A stretch of 64,000 bases of DNA, taken from positions 558,001 to 622,000 of the forward strand of contig NZ_AUFJ01000010.1 of assembly GCF_000426445.1 (NCBI RefSeq), given 5' to 3'. The DNA comes from Brevibacterium album DSM 18261 (GTDB lineage Bacteria; Actinomycetota; Actinomycetes; Actinomycetales; Brevibacteriaceae). Made by a program: the position numbers and the translations under genes. Below are positions 34,345 through 42,540 of this stretch, one piece after another (within the stretch, counting starts at the first letter, position 1; each line of letters begins with the position of its first letter). The notes beneath the pieces were generated by a model, which saw only the letters and a list, made by a program, of their open reading frames with translations, was not told where the DNA came from and did not search any database.

Positions 34345-34917
34345 TCAGACCCCCGCATCGCCGTCCGCGGTCCGCGCCTCCACCTCGGCGCTCGTCGTCA
34401 CGCGCGCGCCATGGGTGAGGGTGCGGGAGACCGTGCACAGAGAATCGTGGGCGGCCTCGAGCAGGCGCTCCACGAACGCCGCGGGATCCTGCCTGCGCCG
34501 CCACTCACCGAGGTCGAGGTCGAAGGCGACCGCGATGTCCTCCAGCCGGGTGGCGGTGCCGAAGCCGCCGCCGTCCGCAGGCTCGGCCAGCTTGTCCGCC
34601 TCCACCGTGAGCGCGAACCGCTCCGGCTCACCCCTCCGGGTCAGCGGCCGGTCCAGGCAGATCGCCATGCAGCCGGCGAGCGCGGAGAGCAGCAGGTCTG
34701 CGGGATCGACGAGGCCCTCTCCCCTGCCGAACTCCAGCTGCGCTCCCGAGGCCGTCGTCACCCGGTAGCGCTCCGGCGCCGTGCGCTCGACGGAGACCCG
34801 GCGGCGTTCGACCGCGTCATCGCGCTGTCCCGCGGCACCGGCTCGCGCAGCTGATTCCCGCAGCTCCGGGGACCGCACCGGACCGTGCTCGGCGCCCGCG
34901 TCCGCTCCGCCGTCCAT
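34345..34917 (-). CDS. OsmC/Ohr-family peroxiredoxin-like protein
   Basis: A 190-residue member of the OsmC family, thiol peroxidases that reduce organic hydroperoxides. The two redox Cys positions are visible: LLSALAGCMAICLDRPL (first Cys on the long helix) and AAHDSLCTVSRTLTHG (second). The first ~40 residues are a poorly conserved extension. It is 10 bp downstream of the VOC/PhnB-like gene on the same strand, so the two may be co-transcribed; it ends convergently with the HhH-GPD gene. Confidence 0.88.
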   Translation of the reverse strand: MDGGADAGAEHGPVRSPELRESAARAGAAGQRDDAVERRRVSVERTAPERYRVTTASGAQLEFGRGEGLVDPADLLLSALAGCMAICLDRPLTRRGEPERFALTVEADKLAEPADGGGFGTATRLEDIAVAFDLDLGEWRRRQDPAAFVERLLEAAHDSLCTVSRTLTHGARVTTSAEVEARTADGDAGV

Positions 34918-34927
34918 CCCCGCCCTC

Positions 34928-35374
34928 TCAGACCGCCGAGGCGAGCGCGAGCTGCCAGCTCACGCCGAACCGGTCGGCCAGCCATGCGTAGCGCTGGGCG
35001 AAGCCGTAGTCGTCGCGGTCCTCCATGAGGAAGCCCCCGCCCTCGCCCAGCGCTGCGAGCACCGCCTCGTACTCGGCCGGATCCTCGGTCTCGAAGTAGA
35101 GGGAGGACGCCGGGGTGAAGGTGAACTGATGGTGGATGGGTGAGTCGTTGACCCGCACGCGCTGCCCGTCGAGGCTCACGACTGCCATCATGATCAGCGG
35201 CCCGGCGGCCTCGACCGCGGGATTGGCCTCGTTCGCGATCTCCGCCGTCTGCGCGATCTGCTCCGCGGGGAAGTGCGCGACCGATTCCACGGACGAGCGC
35301 GGGATCACCGCGGTGTAGAGGTCGATCGCCTCCTGTGCGCGACCTTCGAACATGAGGAACGGGGTGACTGCCAT
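34928..35374 (-). CDS. VOC-superfamily protein (PhnB-like)
   Basis: A 148-residue protein with the paired beta-alpha-beta-beta-beta fold of the PhnB/glyoxalase group: TPFLMFEGRAQEAIDLYTAVIP at the start, VRVNDSPIHHQFTFTPASSLYFE in the centre, GGFLMEDRDDYGFAQRYAWLADRFGVSWQL at the end. Such proteins are often labelled 3-demethylubiquinone-9 methyltransferase-like, but most have no known reaction. Lies just upstream of the OsmC gene with only 10 bp between them. Confidence 0.85.
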   Translation of the reverse strand: MAVTPFLMFEGRAQEAIDLYTAVIPRSSVESVAHFPAEQIAQTAEIANEANPAVEAAGPLIMMAVVSLDGQRVRVNDSPIHHQFTFTPASSLYFETEDPAEYEAVLAALGEGGGFLMEDRDDYGFAQRYAWLADRFGVSWQLALASAV

Positions 35375-35458
35375 CTGCGGCTCCTTGTCTGCGTGACTGT
35401 GTCTGAGTGACTGTCGAATCGTCTCTGCGGCTGCCCCTGCGACTCGCCGGGCACCGGT

Positions 35459-35890
35459 TCAGCTGAGCACCTCGGCGGGGCCCAGGTACATCCACCTCCG
35501 CGCCCTGCGCACGAAGCGGGCGACTTCGTGCAGCTCCCCCGGCGCGCCGTCCGGCTCCCGGTACGAGGCACGGTACTCCACGATCCCCTCCTCGTCCTCG
35601 AGCCCGCCTGCGGTCACGGCCTCGACGGTGAGCCCGGTCCACACGGTGCCGTCTTCCGCTTCGACCTCGGGCGGACGCGTGCGGGGATGCCAGGTCCGGA
35701 AGAGATGGTCCTCGTTCCGCAGGACATGCGCGGTGTACCGCGAGCGCATGAGCTGCTGGGCCGTGGGCGGCCAGGCGGCGAGCGTGAGCGCGGGCTCGCA
35801 GCACTGCGAGTACTCCGCTCCCTGCGGGTATCCTCCACAGGGGCAGGGGGCCGAGGCCGGCGGGTCCGGGAGGGGCGCGCGGGAGTCCAT
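35459..35890 (-). CDS. YchJ-family protein with SEC-C-type motif
   Basis: A 143-residue UPF0225/YchJ protein. The N-terminal zinc-type motif CPCGGYPQGAEYSQCCEP (about residues 15-32) is followed by TAQQLMRSRYTAHVLRNEDHLFRTWHP, then an NTF2-like half with FVRRARRWMYLGPAEV. Function is unknown. The ATG at 35890 gives the conserved start; a longer open frame reaching past 36800 overlaps the divergent NUDIX gene and is not real. It is divergent from the NUDIX gene by 96 bp. Confidence 0.85.
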   Translation of the reverse strand: MDSRAPLPDPPASAPCPCGGYPQGAEYSQCCEPALTLAAWPPTAQQLMRSRYTAHVLRNEDHLFRTWHPRTRPPEVEAEDGTVWTGLTVEAVTAGGLEDEEGIVEYRASYREPDGAPGELHEVARFVRRARRWMYLGPAEVLS

Positions 35891-35986
35891 CACGGGTCCA
35901 GAATAGTGCCGGACGAGCAGGCTCGCACCGATCGGCGGCACTGTCCTGCCCACGGCAGCGGATGAGCACGGAGACGAAGCACCACG

Positions 35987-36622
35987 ATGGCACGCACACG
36001 GACGGCGGCGAACACCGCGCTGGGCGGCAGCTCGTCGCAGAAGGCGGACCCGGCTCAGGAGCGCACCGCAGCAGCGACGGGAGCCGCAAGAACTCCGGAA
36101 GCACACGGAATCCCGGAGACCGCAGGGAACCCGGAAGGGCGGGCGCGCCTCCGCCAGGCGGTGCGCGCGGTCATCCTCGACCCGGCCGATCACATCCTCC
36201 TCGTCCGCTTCCGCTGGAGCGGGTGGCCGCAGGCCGATGGGCTCTGGGCCACACCGGGCGGCGGGATCGAGGCCGGGGAGACGCACCTCGAGGCGCTGCG
36301 GCGCGAGATGCGCGAGGAGACCGGGATGCCCGTGGCCGAGCTCGGTCCGCCCCTGTGGACCCGCACTGCGCTGCGCCCCTTCAGCGGCTGGGACGGGCAG
36401 ACGGAGCACGTCTACCTCTTCCGCACCGAGCGCTTCGTCCCGGCGCCGTCCATGACCACGGCGCAGCTCCGCGAGGAGGGCGTGCAGGAGGTCCGCTGGC
36501 TGTCCCCGGAGCAGGTCGCGGCGGAGAACGCCGTGTTCGCGCCCCGCAGTCTGCCGGACCTGCTCAGCCGGCTCCGCGCCGACGGCGCACCCCGTGAGCC
36601 GCTCCGGCTCGAAGGTCTCTGA
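35987..36622 (+). CDS. NUDIX hydrolase
   Basis: A 211-residue NUDIX protein. The catalytic box is complete around residues 92-114: GGGIEAGE, then REMREETGM, matching Gx5Ex7REUxEExGU. The preceding [22 protein letters not shown] and the later [11 protein letters not shown] and VRWLSPEQV are typical of the generic nucleotide-diphosphate hydrolase group, so the substrate is open. The first ~55 residues are Ala/Thr-rich and not conserved; an internal start is possible. Confidence 0.88.
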   Translation: MARTRTAANTALGGSSSQKADPAQERTAAATGAARTPEAHGIPETAGNPEGRARLRQAVRAVILDPADHILLVRFRWSGWPQADGLWATPGGGIEAGETHLEALRREMREETGMPVAELGPPLWTRTALRPFSGWDGQTEHVYLFRTERFVPAPSMTTAQLREEGVQEVRWLSPEQVAAENAVFAPRSLPDLLSRLRADGAPREPLRLEGL

Positions 36623-36629
36623 GCCTGCC

Positions 36630-36660
36630 GGAGCAGTGCTGGCTCTGCCCGGACTGCTCC
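36630..36660 (+). terminator. Hairpin after the NUDIX gene
   Basis: Perfect 8-bp arms GGAGCAGT (36630-36637) and ACTGCTCC (36653-36660), starting 8 bp after the stop codon. No T-run. Confidence 0.5.
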
Positions 36661-36716
36661 CCCTTGCGCTGAGCGATGATCCGCCCCTGCCCTCACGGGA
36701 GCCTTCCCATGCGCCT

Positions 36717-36762
36717 CTTGCCCCGCCGTTCGCGGGCTTCCGGCGGCGAGCGGCGGGGCAAG
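36717..36762 (+). terminator. Long GC-rich hairpin
   Basis: CTTGCCCCGCCGTTCGC (36717-36733) and GCGAGCGGCGGGGCAAG (36746-36762) pair at 16 of 17 positions, the remaining one a possible G-U pair, around a 12-nt loop. It resembles the other palindromes in the window in size and symmetry. Confidence 0.6.
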
Positions 36763-37316
36763 GGCCTCTGCCGGACCCTGGCTCACAGGGACCTCGAACT
36801 CGCCCGTGCGCTGAACGCACTGATGGGGTAGGCTGTTCACAGCGCTCAGACGTGCACCTTCCACGGAGGTTGCCCGCGACGGCGCGCGGCGGTCCCCGAG
36901 CTCTTCGCTCTGCGACCGCAAGACATAAATATTCGCGTTCGAACCCCCTGAGGGCTTCTCCGCGACCTGAACGAATCGGTTTCTCATCTCAACTGCATCT
37001 CCCGTTTCATCCGCACGTCCCCCGATTTCCTGGCAGCAGGCTGCCGACGATGTTCACGCAGCCACGCTCACCGGCGAGTATGCCGGCCACATCGTCGAGA
37101 ACGGCCTCGACTTCACTGCCTACGGCCCGCTGGGCCAGCGCATCAGCGCGCACTTCTCCCTCGCAGCAGCTCGCACAGCTCTGGAGGATTTCTCGACCCC
37201 GACCGCAGCCGCGGTCCTCACGCGCGCCTCGGGCGCGCCCTCACGCTCCGCGGCGGCGCCGTCGTCGCGGTTTCATGGATCACTCCCGTGGTCCCAGACA
37301 GAGAAGGAATGACGTC

Positions 37317-37520
37317 ATGGCCACAGGCACCGTCAAATGGTTCAACTCCGACAAGGGCTTCGGCTTCATCGCTCCCGATGACGGCTCGAGCGACGTTTTC
37401 GCCCACTTCTCCGCGATCCAGGGCTCCGGCTTCCGGAACCTCGAGGAGAACCAGAAGGTCGAATTCGACATCGAGCAGGGCGACCGCGGCCCGCAGGCCG
37501 CGAACATCCGCGGCCTCTGA
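37317..37520 (+). CDS. cspA: Cold-shock protein (CspA family)
   Basis: A complete 67-residue cold-shock domain that binds single-stranded RNA and DNA as a chaperone. RNP1 is KGFGFI (residues 14-19) and RNP2 is VFAHFS (28-33). The ATG at 37317 has a GAAGGA ribosome site about 10 bp upstream. A longer open frame upstream lacks conservation and is excluded. Following the gene are a 14-bp perfect palindrome (37586-37599) and a very strong hairpin (37650-37685). Confidence 0.96.
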   Translation: MATGTVKWFNSDKGFGFIAPDDGSSDVFAHFSAIQGSGFRNLEENQKVEFDIEQGDRGPQAANIRGL

Positions 37521-37884
37521 TCCACCGCACCGCTTCTGCGACGGGCTTCCCGGGTGAAGAATCCGGGAGGCCTGAACCGCAGCGGTGACCCATGGGTCAT
37601 CTGCGCCGGTGCTCCGCTTGAGAGCACGGCTCGCTCCCTCCGGGGAGCAGAAGGGCCGGCACCTGACACCAGGTGCCGGCCCTTCGCGCGTCCCCGGACG
37701 CTCCCGCAGCTCCAGCGGCTCCCGTCCAGCCCCTCACATGCCACCATGCGGTCACGCACACAGATCCCTCGGGGCGCGCTGTTACCGTGGGAGAAGCGAT
37801 CGGCAACTGCCTTTGGCTTCGCCCCGGCCTCGCACAGCCCCTTCAGCAGATCACGGACAGTGCACAGGGCCGCACAGCAGACAG
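37521..37884. other. Intergenic region between cspA and the desaturase gene
   Basis: 364 bp with no supported gene. Contains the palindrome TGACCCATGGGTCA (37586-37599) and the hairpin described separately. The part from about 37690 to 37884 presumably carries the promoter of the desaturase gene, but no clear -35/-10 pair stands out. Confidence 0.55.
37650..37685. terminator. Perfect 16-bp hairpin downstream of cspA
   Basis: GAAGGGCCGGCACCTG (37650-37665) and CAGGTGCCGGCCCTTC (37670-37685) pair without mismatch around an ACAC tetraloop. A very stable structure, probably the cspA terminator, though without a T-run. Confidence 0.7.
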
Positions 37885-39027
37885 GTGCCGACCATCTCCT
37901 ACGCATCCGCCTCGACCTCGACGACCACCGCGCCCACTCCCCAGGCCGTCCAGGGACCCCTGCGACGCACCTATGCCCGCCGCGACGACTTCCCCTCCCT
38001 CACGAAGGTCTACTCGCAGCTGTCGAAGACCGTGCGCGAGGCCGGACTGCTCAGGCGCACGCCCTGGTTCTACGCATGGACGGCGCTCGGGATCGCGGCG
38101 GGCTTCGCCGGTGCGGTCACGGGGTTCGTCCTCCTGGGCGACTCCTGGTTCCAGCTGCTCATCGCCGCCGCGCTCGGCATCCTCTTCACGCAGACGGCGT
38201 TCCTCGCCCACGAGGCCGCGCACCGCCAGATCCTCTCCTCCGGCCCCGCGAACGATCGGCTTGCCCGCTTCCTCGGCGGCATCGTGGGGATGAGCTACGC
38301 GTGGTGGGACTCCAAGCACACGCGCCATCACGCCAACCCCAACAGGGTGGCGAAGGACCCGGACATCGACGTCGACACCATCTCGTTCCTCGAGGAGGAC
38401 GCCGTCCAGGCCCGCGGTCTGCGCAGACTCATCACGCTCAGGCAGGGCTGGCTGTTCTTCCCCCTGCTCACCCTGGAGGGGATCAACCTCCACATCCTCG
38501 GCGTCCGTCACCTCCTCACGCAGAAGCAGGTGAAGGGCCGGTGGGTCGAGCTGGCGCTGCTCGCGATCCGCTTCCCGCTCGTGCTGGTCCCCGTGTTCGC
38601 GCTTCTGCCGCTGGGCATGGCGTTCGCGTTCATGGGCGTGCAGCTCGCGGTGTTCGGGGTGTACATGGGCGCCTCGTTCGCCCCCAACCACAAGGGGATG
38701 CCGGTCATCGCCCCGGACGCCAAGCTCGACTTCTTCTCGAAGCAGGTGCGCACCTCGCGCAACATCCGCGGCGGCTGGTGGGCGACGTGGCTCATGGGCG
38801 GCCTCAACTACCAGATCGAGCACCACCTCTTCCCCAGCATGGCCCGGCCCCATCTGGCCAGGGCGCGGGCCATCGTGCTCGAGTTCTGCAGAACGCACGA
38901 CGTCCCCTACACCGAGACCTCGCTGCTGCGCTCCTACGCCATCGTGATCGACTACCTCAACCGAGTCGGCCTGGCAGCGCGCGATCCCTTCGACTGCCCC
39001 ATCACCGCCCAGTACCGGCGCGCGTAG
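37885..39027 (+). CDS. Membrane fatty-acid desaturase (acyl-lipid/acyl-CoA type)
   Basis: A 380-residue di-iron desaturase that inserts double bonds into membrane fatty acids. The three histidine boxes are intact: HEAAH, HTRHH and IEHHLFP, with four hydrophobic segments in between. The C-terminal QIEHHLFPSMARPHL marks the linoleoyl-CoA/DesA3-like group. The start is a GTG at 37885 that gives the conserved VPTISYASAS head. Placed right behind cspA, it may contribute to cold adaptation; a shared transcript is not shown because of the hairpin between them. Confidence 0.93.
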   Translation: MPTISYASASTSTTTAPTPQAVQGPLRRTYARRDDFPSLTKVYSQLSKTVREAGLLRRTPWFYAWTALGIAAGFAGAVTGFVLLGDSWFQLLIAAALGILFTQTAFLAHEAAHRQILSSGPANDRLARFLGGIVGMSYAWWDSKHTRHHANPNRVAKDPDIDVDTISFLEEDAVQARGLRRLITLRQGWLFFPLLTLEGINLHILGVRHLLTQKQVKGRWVELALLAIRFPLVLVPVFALLPLGMAFAFMGVQLAVFGVYMGASFAPNHKGMPVIAPDAKLDFFSKQVRTSRNIRGGWWATWLMGGLNYQIEHHLFPSMARPHLARARAIVLEFCRTHDVPYTETSLLRSYAIVIDYLNRVGLAARDPFDCPITAQYRRA

Positions 39028-39123
39028 GGACGGTCAGGACGCCCCGCTGCGCGCCCCTCCGCTGCGGTACAGCCCGATCGAGCACTGCGATCCTGCCGGG
39101 GCAACGGGGCCACGCACCTGACA

Positions 39124-39132
39124 TGCGATAAT
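39124..39132 (+). promoter_or_regulatory. Extended -10 promoter for the LCP-like gene
   Basis: TGC-GATAAT at 39124-39132 is an extended -10 element; no -35 is obvious. It lies 79 bp upstream of the start codon. Confidence 0.45.
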
Positions 39133-39210
39133 GTCTCCCGCGGCCCGCGACGGCGACACCGCTGCGGCCGCACTGCACCCGAATCGCACATCAGAGGAAG
39201 GCGGCACGCT

Positions 39211-40143
39211 GTGGCGAAGCTCCGCACCGCCCTGTCAGCCCTCGGGGCGGCGAAGGACGCAGGACGCGCACGCGCCCTCTTCGACGATCCGGGGACCGTG
39301 ATCGTCGATGGGGAGCTCTTCCCTCCCGACTCGGTGCGTCCGCCGGTCACCGGCGCGCGCACCCTGCTCCTGCGCGTCGTCCAGGACGATGCCTCGGGAG
39401 GCATGGACTCTGCTGCGGCACTCTCAGGTTGCGAACGTGATGCCTTCGCCGTCGTCCACATCCCTGAGGCACGGGACTTCATCGCACTGCTCGCGTTCAA
39501 TCCCAGGGCGCGGGTGGAGGCCGGGCTGACCTTCGGCGAGTTGATCGAGACCTCTGGCCGGCCGGTCTGCGTGGCGATGGTCGAGGAGTTCCTGGGCATC
39601 CGCGTGGACCACGTCCTGGAGTTGCGCGCGGAGGCGCTGGGAGCTGTCGTCGACGAGATCGGCACGCTCCCGGTGTACAGCCGCACTGCGTTCGCCGCTG
39701 ACGGCGTGCAGTTTGCCGAGGGGACGAACCGCCTGGACGGGAGGGGCGCGGTCGTCTTCGCTGCCGCCTCGGCCGTCGACGATGCCGGCCAGACCCGTAC
39801 CCGGAACCAGCGGGCACTGCTGCGCGCACTGGTGCTGGGGCTGAGGTCCTCCGGTCTCGCGCAGAGTCCGGCGAAGCTCGCCTCTGTGCTCGGGCACATC
39901 GCACACGGCGCCCGCAAGGACTCGCGGCTGTCCACCCTGGAGCTGGGGAAGCTCGGGCGGGAGCTGCGGTCCGTGGCCGCAGACGACCTCGTCGCCGTCA
40001 CGGTGCCGAGCCGCTCGCGACGCGAGGAGGACGGCAGCGTGACCGTCGACTTCGATCAGGAGGCCGCCCCCGCGCTCCGCGAGGCCCTGCACGACGGGCA
40101 GGCTGCGGAGTTCGTCCGCGGCCTCGCCTCGATGGGCTACTGA
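39211..40143 (+). CDS. Degenerate LCP-domain-like protein without membrane anchor
   Basis: A 310-residue protein whose central part (about residues 65-260) follows the LytR-CpsA-Psr (LCP) fold: VEEFLGIRVDHVLELRAEALGAVVDEIG, LDGRGAVVFA, TRTRNQRALLRALVLGL. It aligns with the genuine LCP protein encoded at 41179-42276. It lacks the usual N-terminal membrane helix or signal peptide, and the catalytic SIPRD-type arginine motif is replaced by LLAFNPRARV. It is therefore unlikely to transfer glycopolymers; a regulatory or lipid-binding role is possible. The start codon is GTG at 39211. Assignment is moderately sure, function unknown. Confidence 0.7.
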   Translation: MAKLRTALSALGAAKDAGRARALFDDPGTVIVDGELFPPDSVRPPVTGARTLLLRVVQDDASGGMDSAAALSGCERDAFAVVHIPEARDFIALLAFNPRARVEAGLTFGELIETSGRPVCVAMVEEFLGIRVDHVLELRAEALGAVVDEIGTLPVYSRTAFAADGVQFAEGTNRLDGRGAVVFAAASAVDDAGQTRTRNQRALLRALVLGLRSSGLAQSPAKLASVLGHIAHGARKDSRLSTLELGKLGRELRSVAADDLVAVTVPSRSRREEDGSVTVDFDQEAAPALREALHDGQAAEFVRGLASMGY

Positions 40144-40189
40144 GGCTGCGTCCCCGGCCGGCACCTCGGCTGAGGCCCGGCCCGTCTGA

Positions 40190-41128
40190 TTACCGCAGCG
40201 GCGGGAAGCTCAGCTCGCCGGGATGCTCGTCCGGTTCGTGGATCTCTGCGGCCCTGCCCAGGATGAGGCGGTCCACCGCGCCCACTGCCGTGAGGTCCCG
40301 GTCGGGATAGTCGAAGCGGCTGAGCACATGGCGCATCGCCTCGAGGCGCGCCCGCTTCTTGTCGTTGGACTTCACGACGGTCCACGGGGCGATCTCCGTG
40401 TCCGTGTAGAAGAACATCTCCTCCTTGGCCTCCGTGTACGCGTCCCATTTGTCGAGGGAGGCCAGGTCCGTGGGTGAGAGCTTCCACTGCTTGAGCGGGT
40501 CCTGGGAGCGGGCGCGGAAGCGCTCACGCTGCTCGGCCCGGCCCACCGAGAACCAGAACTTGATGAGGTGGGTGCCGGAGTTCACGAGCATCCGCTCGAA
40601 CTCCGGTGCCGCACGCATGAACTCCCGGTGCTGGGCGGGCGTGCAGTAGCCCATGACCCGCTCGACTCCCGCCCGGTTGTACCAGGACCGGTCGAAGAAG
40701 ACGATCTCGCCTCCGGCCGGGAGGTGCTCGGCGTAGCGCTGGAAGTACCACTGGGACTTCTCCCGGTCCGTGGGAACACCCAGCGCGGCGATGCGGGCGC
40801 CACGCGGGTTGAGGTGCTCCGTGAAGCGCTTGATGGAGCCGCCCTTGCCTGCGGCATCGCGGCCCTCGAAGAGGATCGCGATCTTCTCGCCTGAGTTCCT
40901 CACCCACCGCTGAAGCTTGAGGAGCTCGATCTGCAGCCGGCGCTTCTCCGCCTCGTACTCGCGCCTGCCGAGCTTCTTCTCGTAGGGGTAGTCCTGACGC
41001 CATGCGGGGAGCTCGGCAGCCGCCGCGGCACCGCGTGAGCCGCTATCGGAGCGGGCACCACCGGGACCGGCCGCGCCGGACTGGGCGGTGCCGCTCTCGT
41101 GCACGGTGCGGGGGTTCGCGTCGGTCAT
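40190..41128 (-). CDS. ppk2: Polyphosphate kinase 2
   Basis: A 312-residue single-domain PPK2, which moves phosphate between polyphosphate and nucleotides (class not assignable by eye). Walker A is EGRDAAGKGG (near residue 90), the lid region is RGARIAALGVPTDREKSQWYFQRY, Walker B is EIVFFDRSWYNRAGVERVMGY, and WKLSPTDLASLDKWDAYTEAKEEMF follows. The first ~45 residues are a low-complexity tail. The ATG at 41128 is preceded by the LCP gene on the same strand with a 50-bp gap. Confidence 0.93.
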   Translation of the reverse strand: MTDANPRTVHESGTAQSGAAGPGGARSDSGSRGAAAAAELPAWRQDYPYEKKLGRREYEAEKRRLQIELLKLQRWVRNSGEKIAILFEGRDAAGKGGSIKRFTEHLNPRGARIAALGVPTDREKSQWYFQRYAEHLPAGGEIVFFDRSWYNRAGVERVMGYCTPAQHREFMRAAPEFERMLVNSGTHLIKFWFSVGRAEQRERFRARSQDPLKQWKLSPTDLASLDKWDAYTEAKEEMFFYTDTEIAPWTVVKSNDKKRARLEAMRHVLSRFDYPDRDLTAVGAVDRLILGRAAEIHEPDEHPGELSFPPLR

Positions 41129-41178
41129 GCTCGGTGGGCCTTCCAGCCGGTGGGGCGCGCCGCGGGCGGCGCGCTGGG

Positions 41179-42276
41179 TCAGAGGTGCGGGGTCGGTGCG
41201 CTGTCCGCGTACTCGCCCACGGCGTCCTCGGCGAAGGCCCGGCGGATCTCGTCCCTGCCGGCTTCGTCCACATTGAGGATCGCCTGCCCGTCGGCGGAGC
41301 GGCCGGCGCCGGCGATCGGGGCGGAGAAGAACTTGACCTCGCCGGGGCGCACCTCGCGCATCTCGTAGGCGAGGCTGGCGATGTTGCCCGCTGTGAGCTT
41401 CTCGTCCACGGTCATGTACGGGGCGAAGTCCCGGACCATGCCTGCCACCTTGTTGGGGTTGCTGAGCGTGTCCGCGGAGATGATCTTGGAGGTGAGCCCC
41501 TTGAGATAGGCCTGCTGATTGCGCGCGCGCTGGAGGTCGCCGTCCGCAAATCCCTTGCGCTCGCGGACGAAGGCGAGCGCCTGCTCACCGTCCAGCTCGT
41601 TCTCGCCCTGCGTGAACGAGTGACCGTCGATCTCGAAGGACTGCTCGGAGTCGACGGTCACGCCGCCCACGCTGTCCGTGAGCGCCTTGAAGCCCTCGAA
41701 GTCGATGATGGCGACGTGGTGGATGGGCGCGTCGATGAACTCGCTGATCGTCTGGTTGGCCAGCGGCAGACCGCCGTAGCTCATCGCGGCGTTGATCTTC
41801 GCATTGCCGTGTCCCTCGACCGGGACCCACATGTCACGGGGGATCGACATGACCTGCGCGCCCTTACGGTCGCCGTCGAGGTGCATCACCATGATGGTGT
41901 CCGAGCGGAAGCCGCGCGCTCCCCCGGCGTAGTCCACGTCCTCATCGCGGGCATCGGAGCCCAGCAGGAGGATGTTGATGGGGTCGCCGGACTCCGCGAC
42001 CGGCTGCTCGCCCGAGTAGAGCTCGTCCTGACCCAGCTGGGTCGAGTTGTCGTTGAAGAGCTTGCCCAGGTAGAAGACGTACCCGGCGATCGCCGCCGCC
42101 GCCAGGAGCACCAGCACGGCGAGGACGGCGAGGATCTTCCTGCCGGTGCGCTTCTTGCGCTGGCGGCCCCGGCGCGGAGGCTCCGCCGGATTGCCCGCGG
42201 CGTCATAGCCGTACGGTGCGGCGGCGATGGATGCTCCGGCACCGGCGGGCACCTCGTACTCAGAGTGGTGGGACAC
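41179..42276 (-). CDS. LCP-family glycopolymer transferase (LytR-CpsA-Psr)
   Basis: A 365-residue membrane-anchored LCP enzyme, which attaches wall teichoic acid-like polymers or capsule from undecaprenyl diphosphate to peptidoglycan. A basic KRTGRKILAV cytoplasmic segment is followed by one membrane helix (about residues 48-70). The LCP domain has MSIPRDMWV (catalytic Arg), KINAAMSYGG, IDFEGFKALTDSVGGV, LDGEQALAFVRER and LQRARNQQAYL. The start is GTG at 42276. It is divergent from wecC and may act on the polymer made by the downstream locus. Confidence 0.92.
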   Translation of the reverse strand: MSHHSEYEVPAGAGASIAAAPYGYDAAGNPAEPPRRGRQRKKRTGRKILAVLAVLVLLAAAAIAGYVFYLGKLFNDNSTQLGQDELYSGEQPVAESGDPINILLLGSDARDEDVDYAGGARGFRSDTIMVMHLDGDRKGAQVMSIPRDMWVPVEGHGNAKINAAMSYGGLPLANQTISEFIDAPIHHVAIIDFEGFKALTDSVGGVTVDSEQSFEIDGHSFTQGENELDGEQALAFVRERKGFADGDLQRARNQQAYLKGLTSKIISADTLSNPNKVAGMVRDFAPYMTVDEKLTAGNIASLAYEMREVRPGEVKFFSAPIAGAGRSADGQAILNVDEAGRDEIRRAFAEDAVGEYADSAPTPHL

Positions 42277-42540
42277 GCTCGAACCTCATGGGTAGGGGGT
42301 ACGCGCAAGCGGACAGCACCGGGCCTCGGCTCAGCACAGGCCTGCATAATCGTGAATGTCCGAGTATAAACGCACCCTGCGGACGCGACTCTCGGGTGAC
42401 GCACAGCTCCTGCGGGAGGCGCGCAGCCGGCCGGCGGGGAGCGCTCATGCGGTGCGTCTCACTCCTCAGATCCATCACGGGACTCGGCCAGCACCAGTAC
42501 TGTTGACACGAGCGTGCTGTTCCCCAACCCAGGAGCCCTT

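Larger units (their letters stand above)
36623..37316 (+). other. 694-bp region before cspA: hairpins, decayed frame and leader
   Basis: No confident gene. Two hairpins follow the NUDIX stop. From 36971 a frame is open to about 37310 without an ATG or GTG start. Its middle (about 37025-37190) reads like real protein, with [21 protein letters not shown] and [13 protein letters not shown], and could be a decayed or ATT-initiated small gene. An AT-rich patch with TAAATATT at about 36926 is a possible promoter region. The last 100-250 bp presumably form the long structured leader usual for cold-shock genes. Confidence 0.5.

Noticed and set aside
36930..36950. GTTCGAACCCC resembling a tRNA T-arm
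   Set aside because: No acceptor, D or anticodon stems can be formed around it in the right spacing.
42277..42540. TATACT (42368-42363) and TTGACA (42503-42508) as promoters for the LCP and wecC genes
   Set aside because: Neither hexamer has a partner at proper spacing, so no promoter is claimed.
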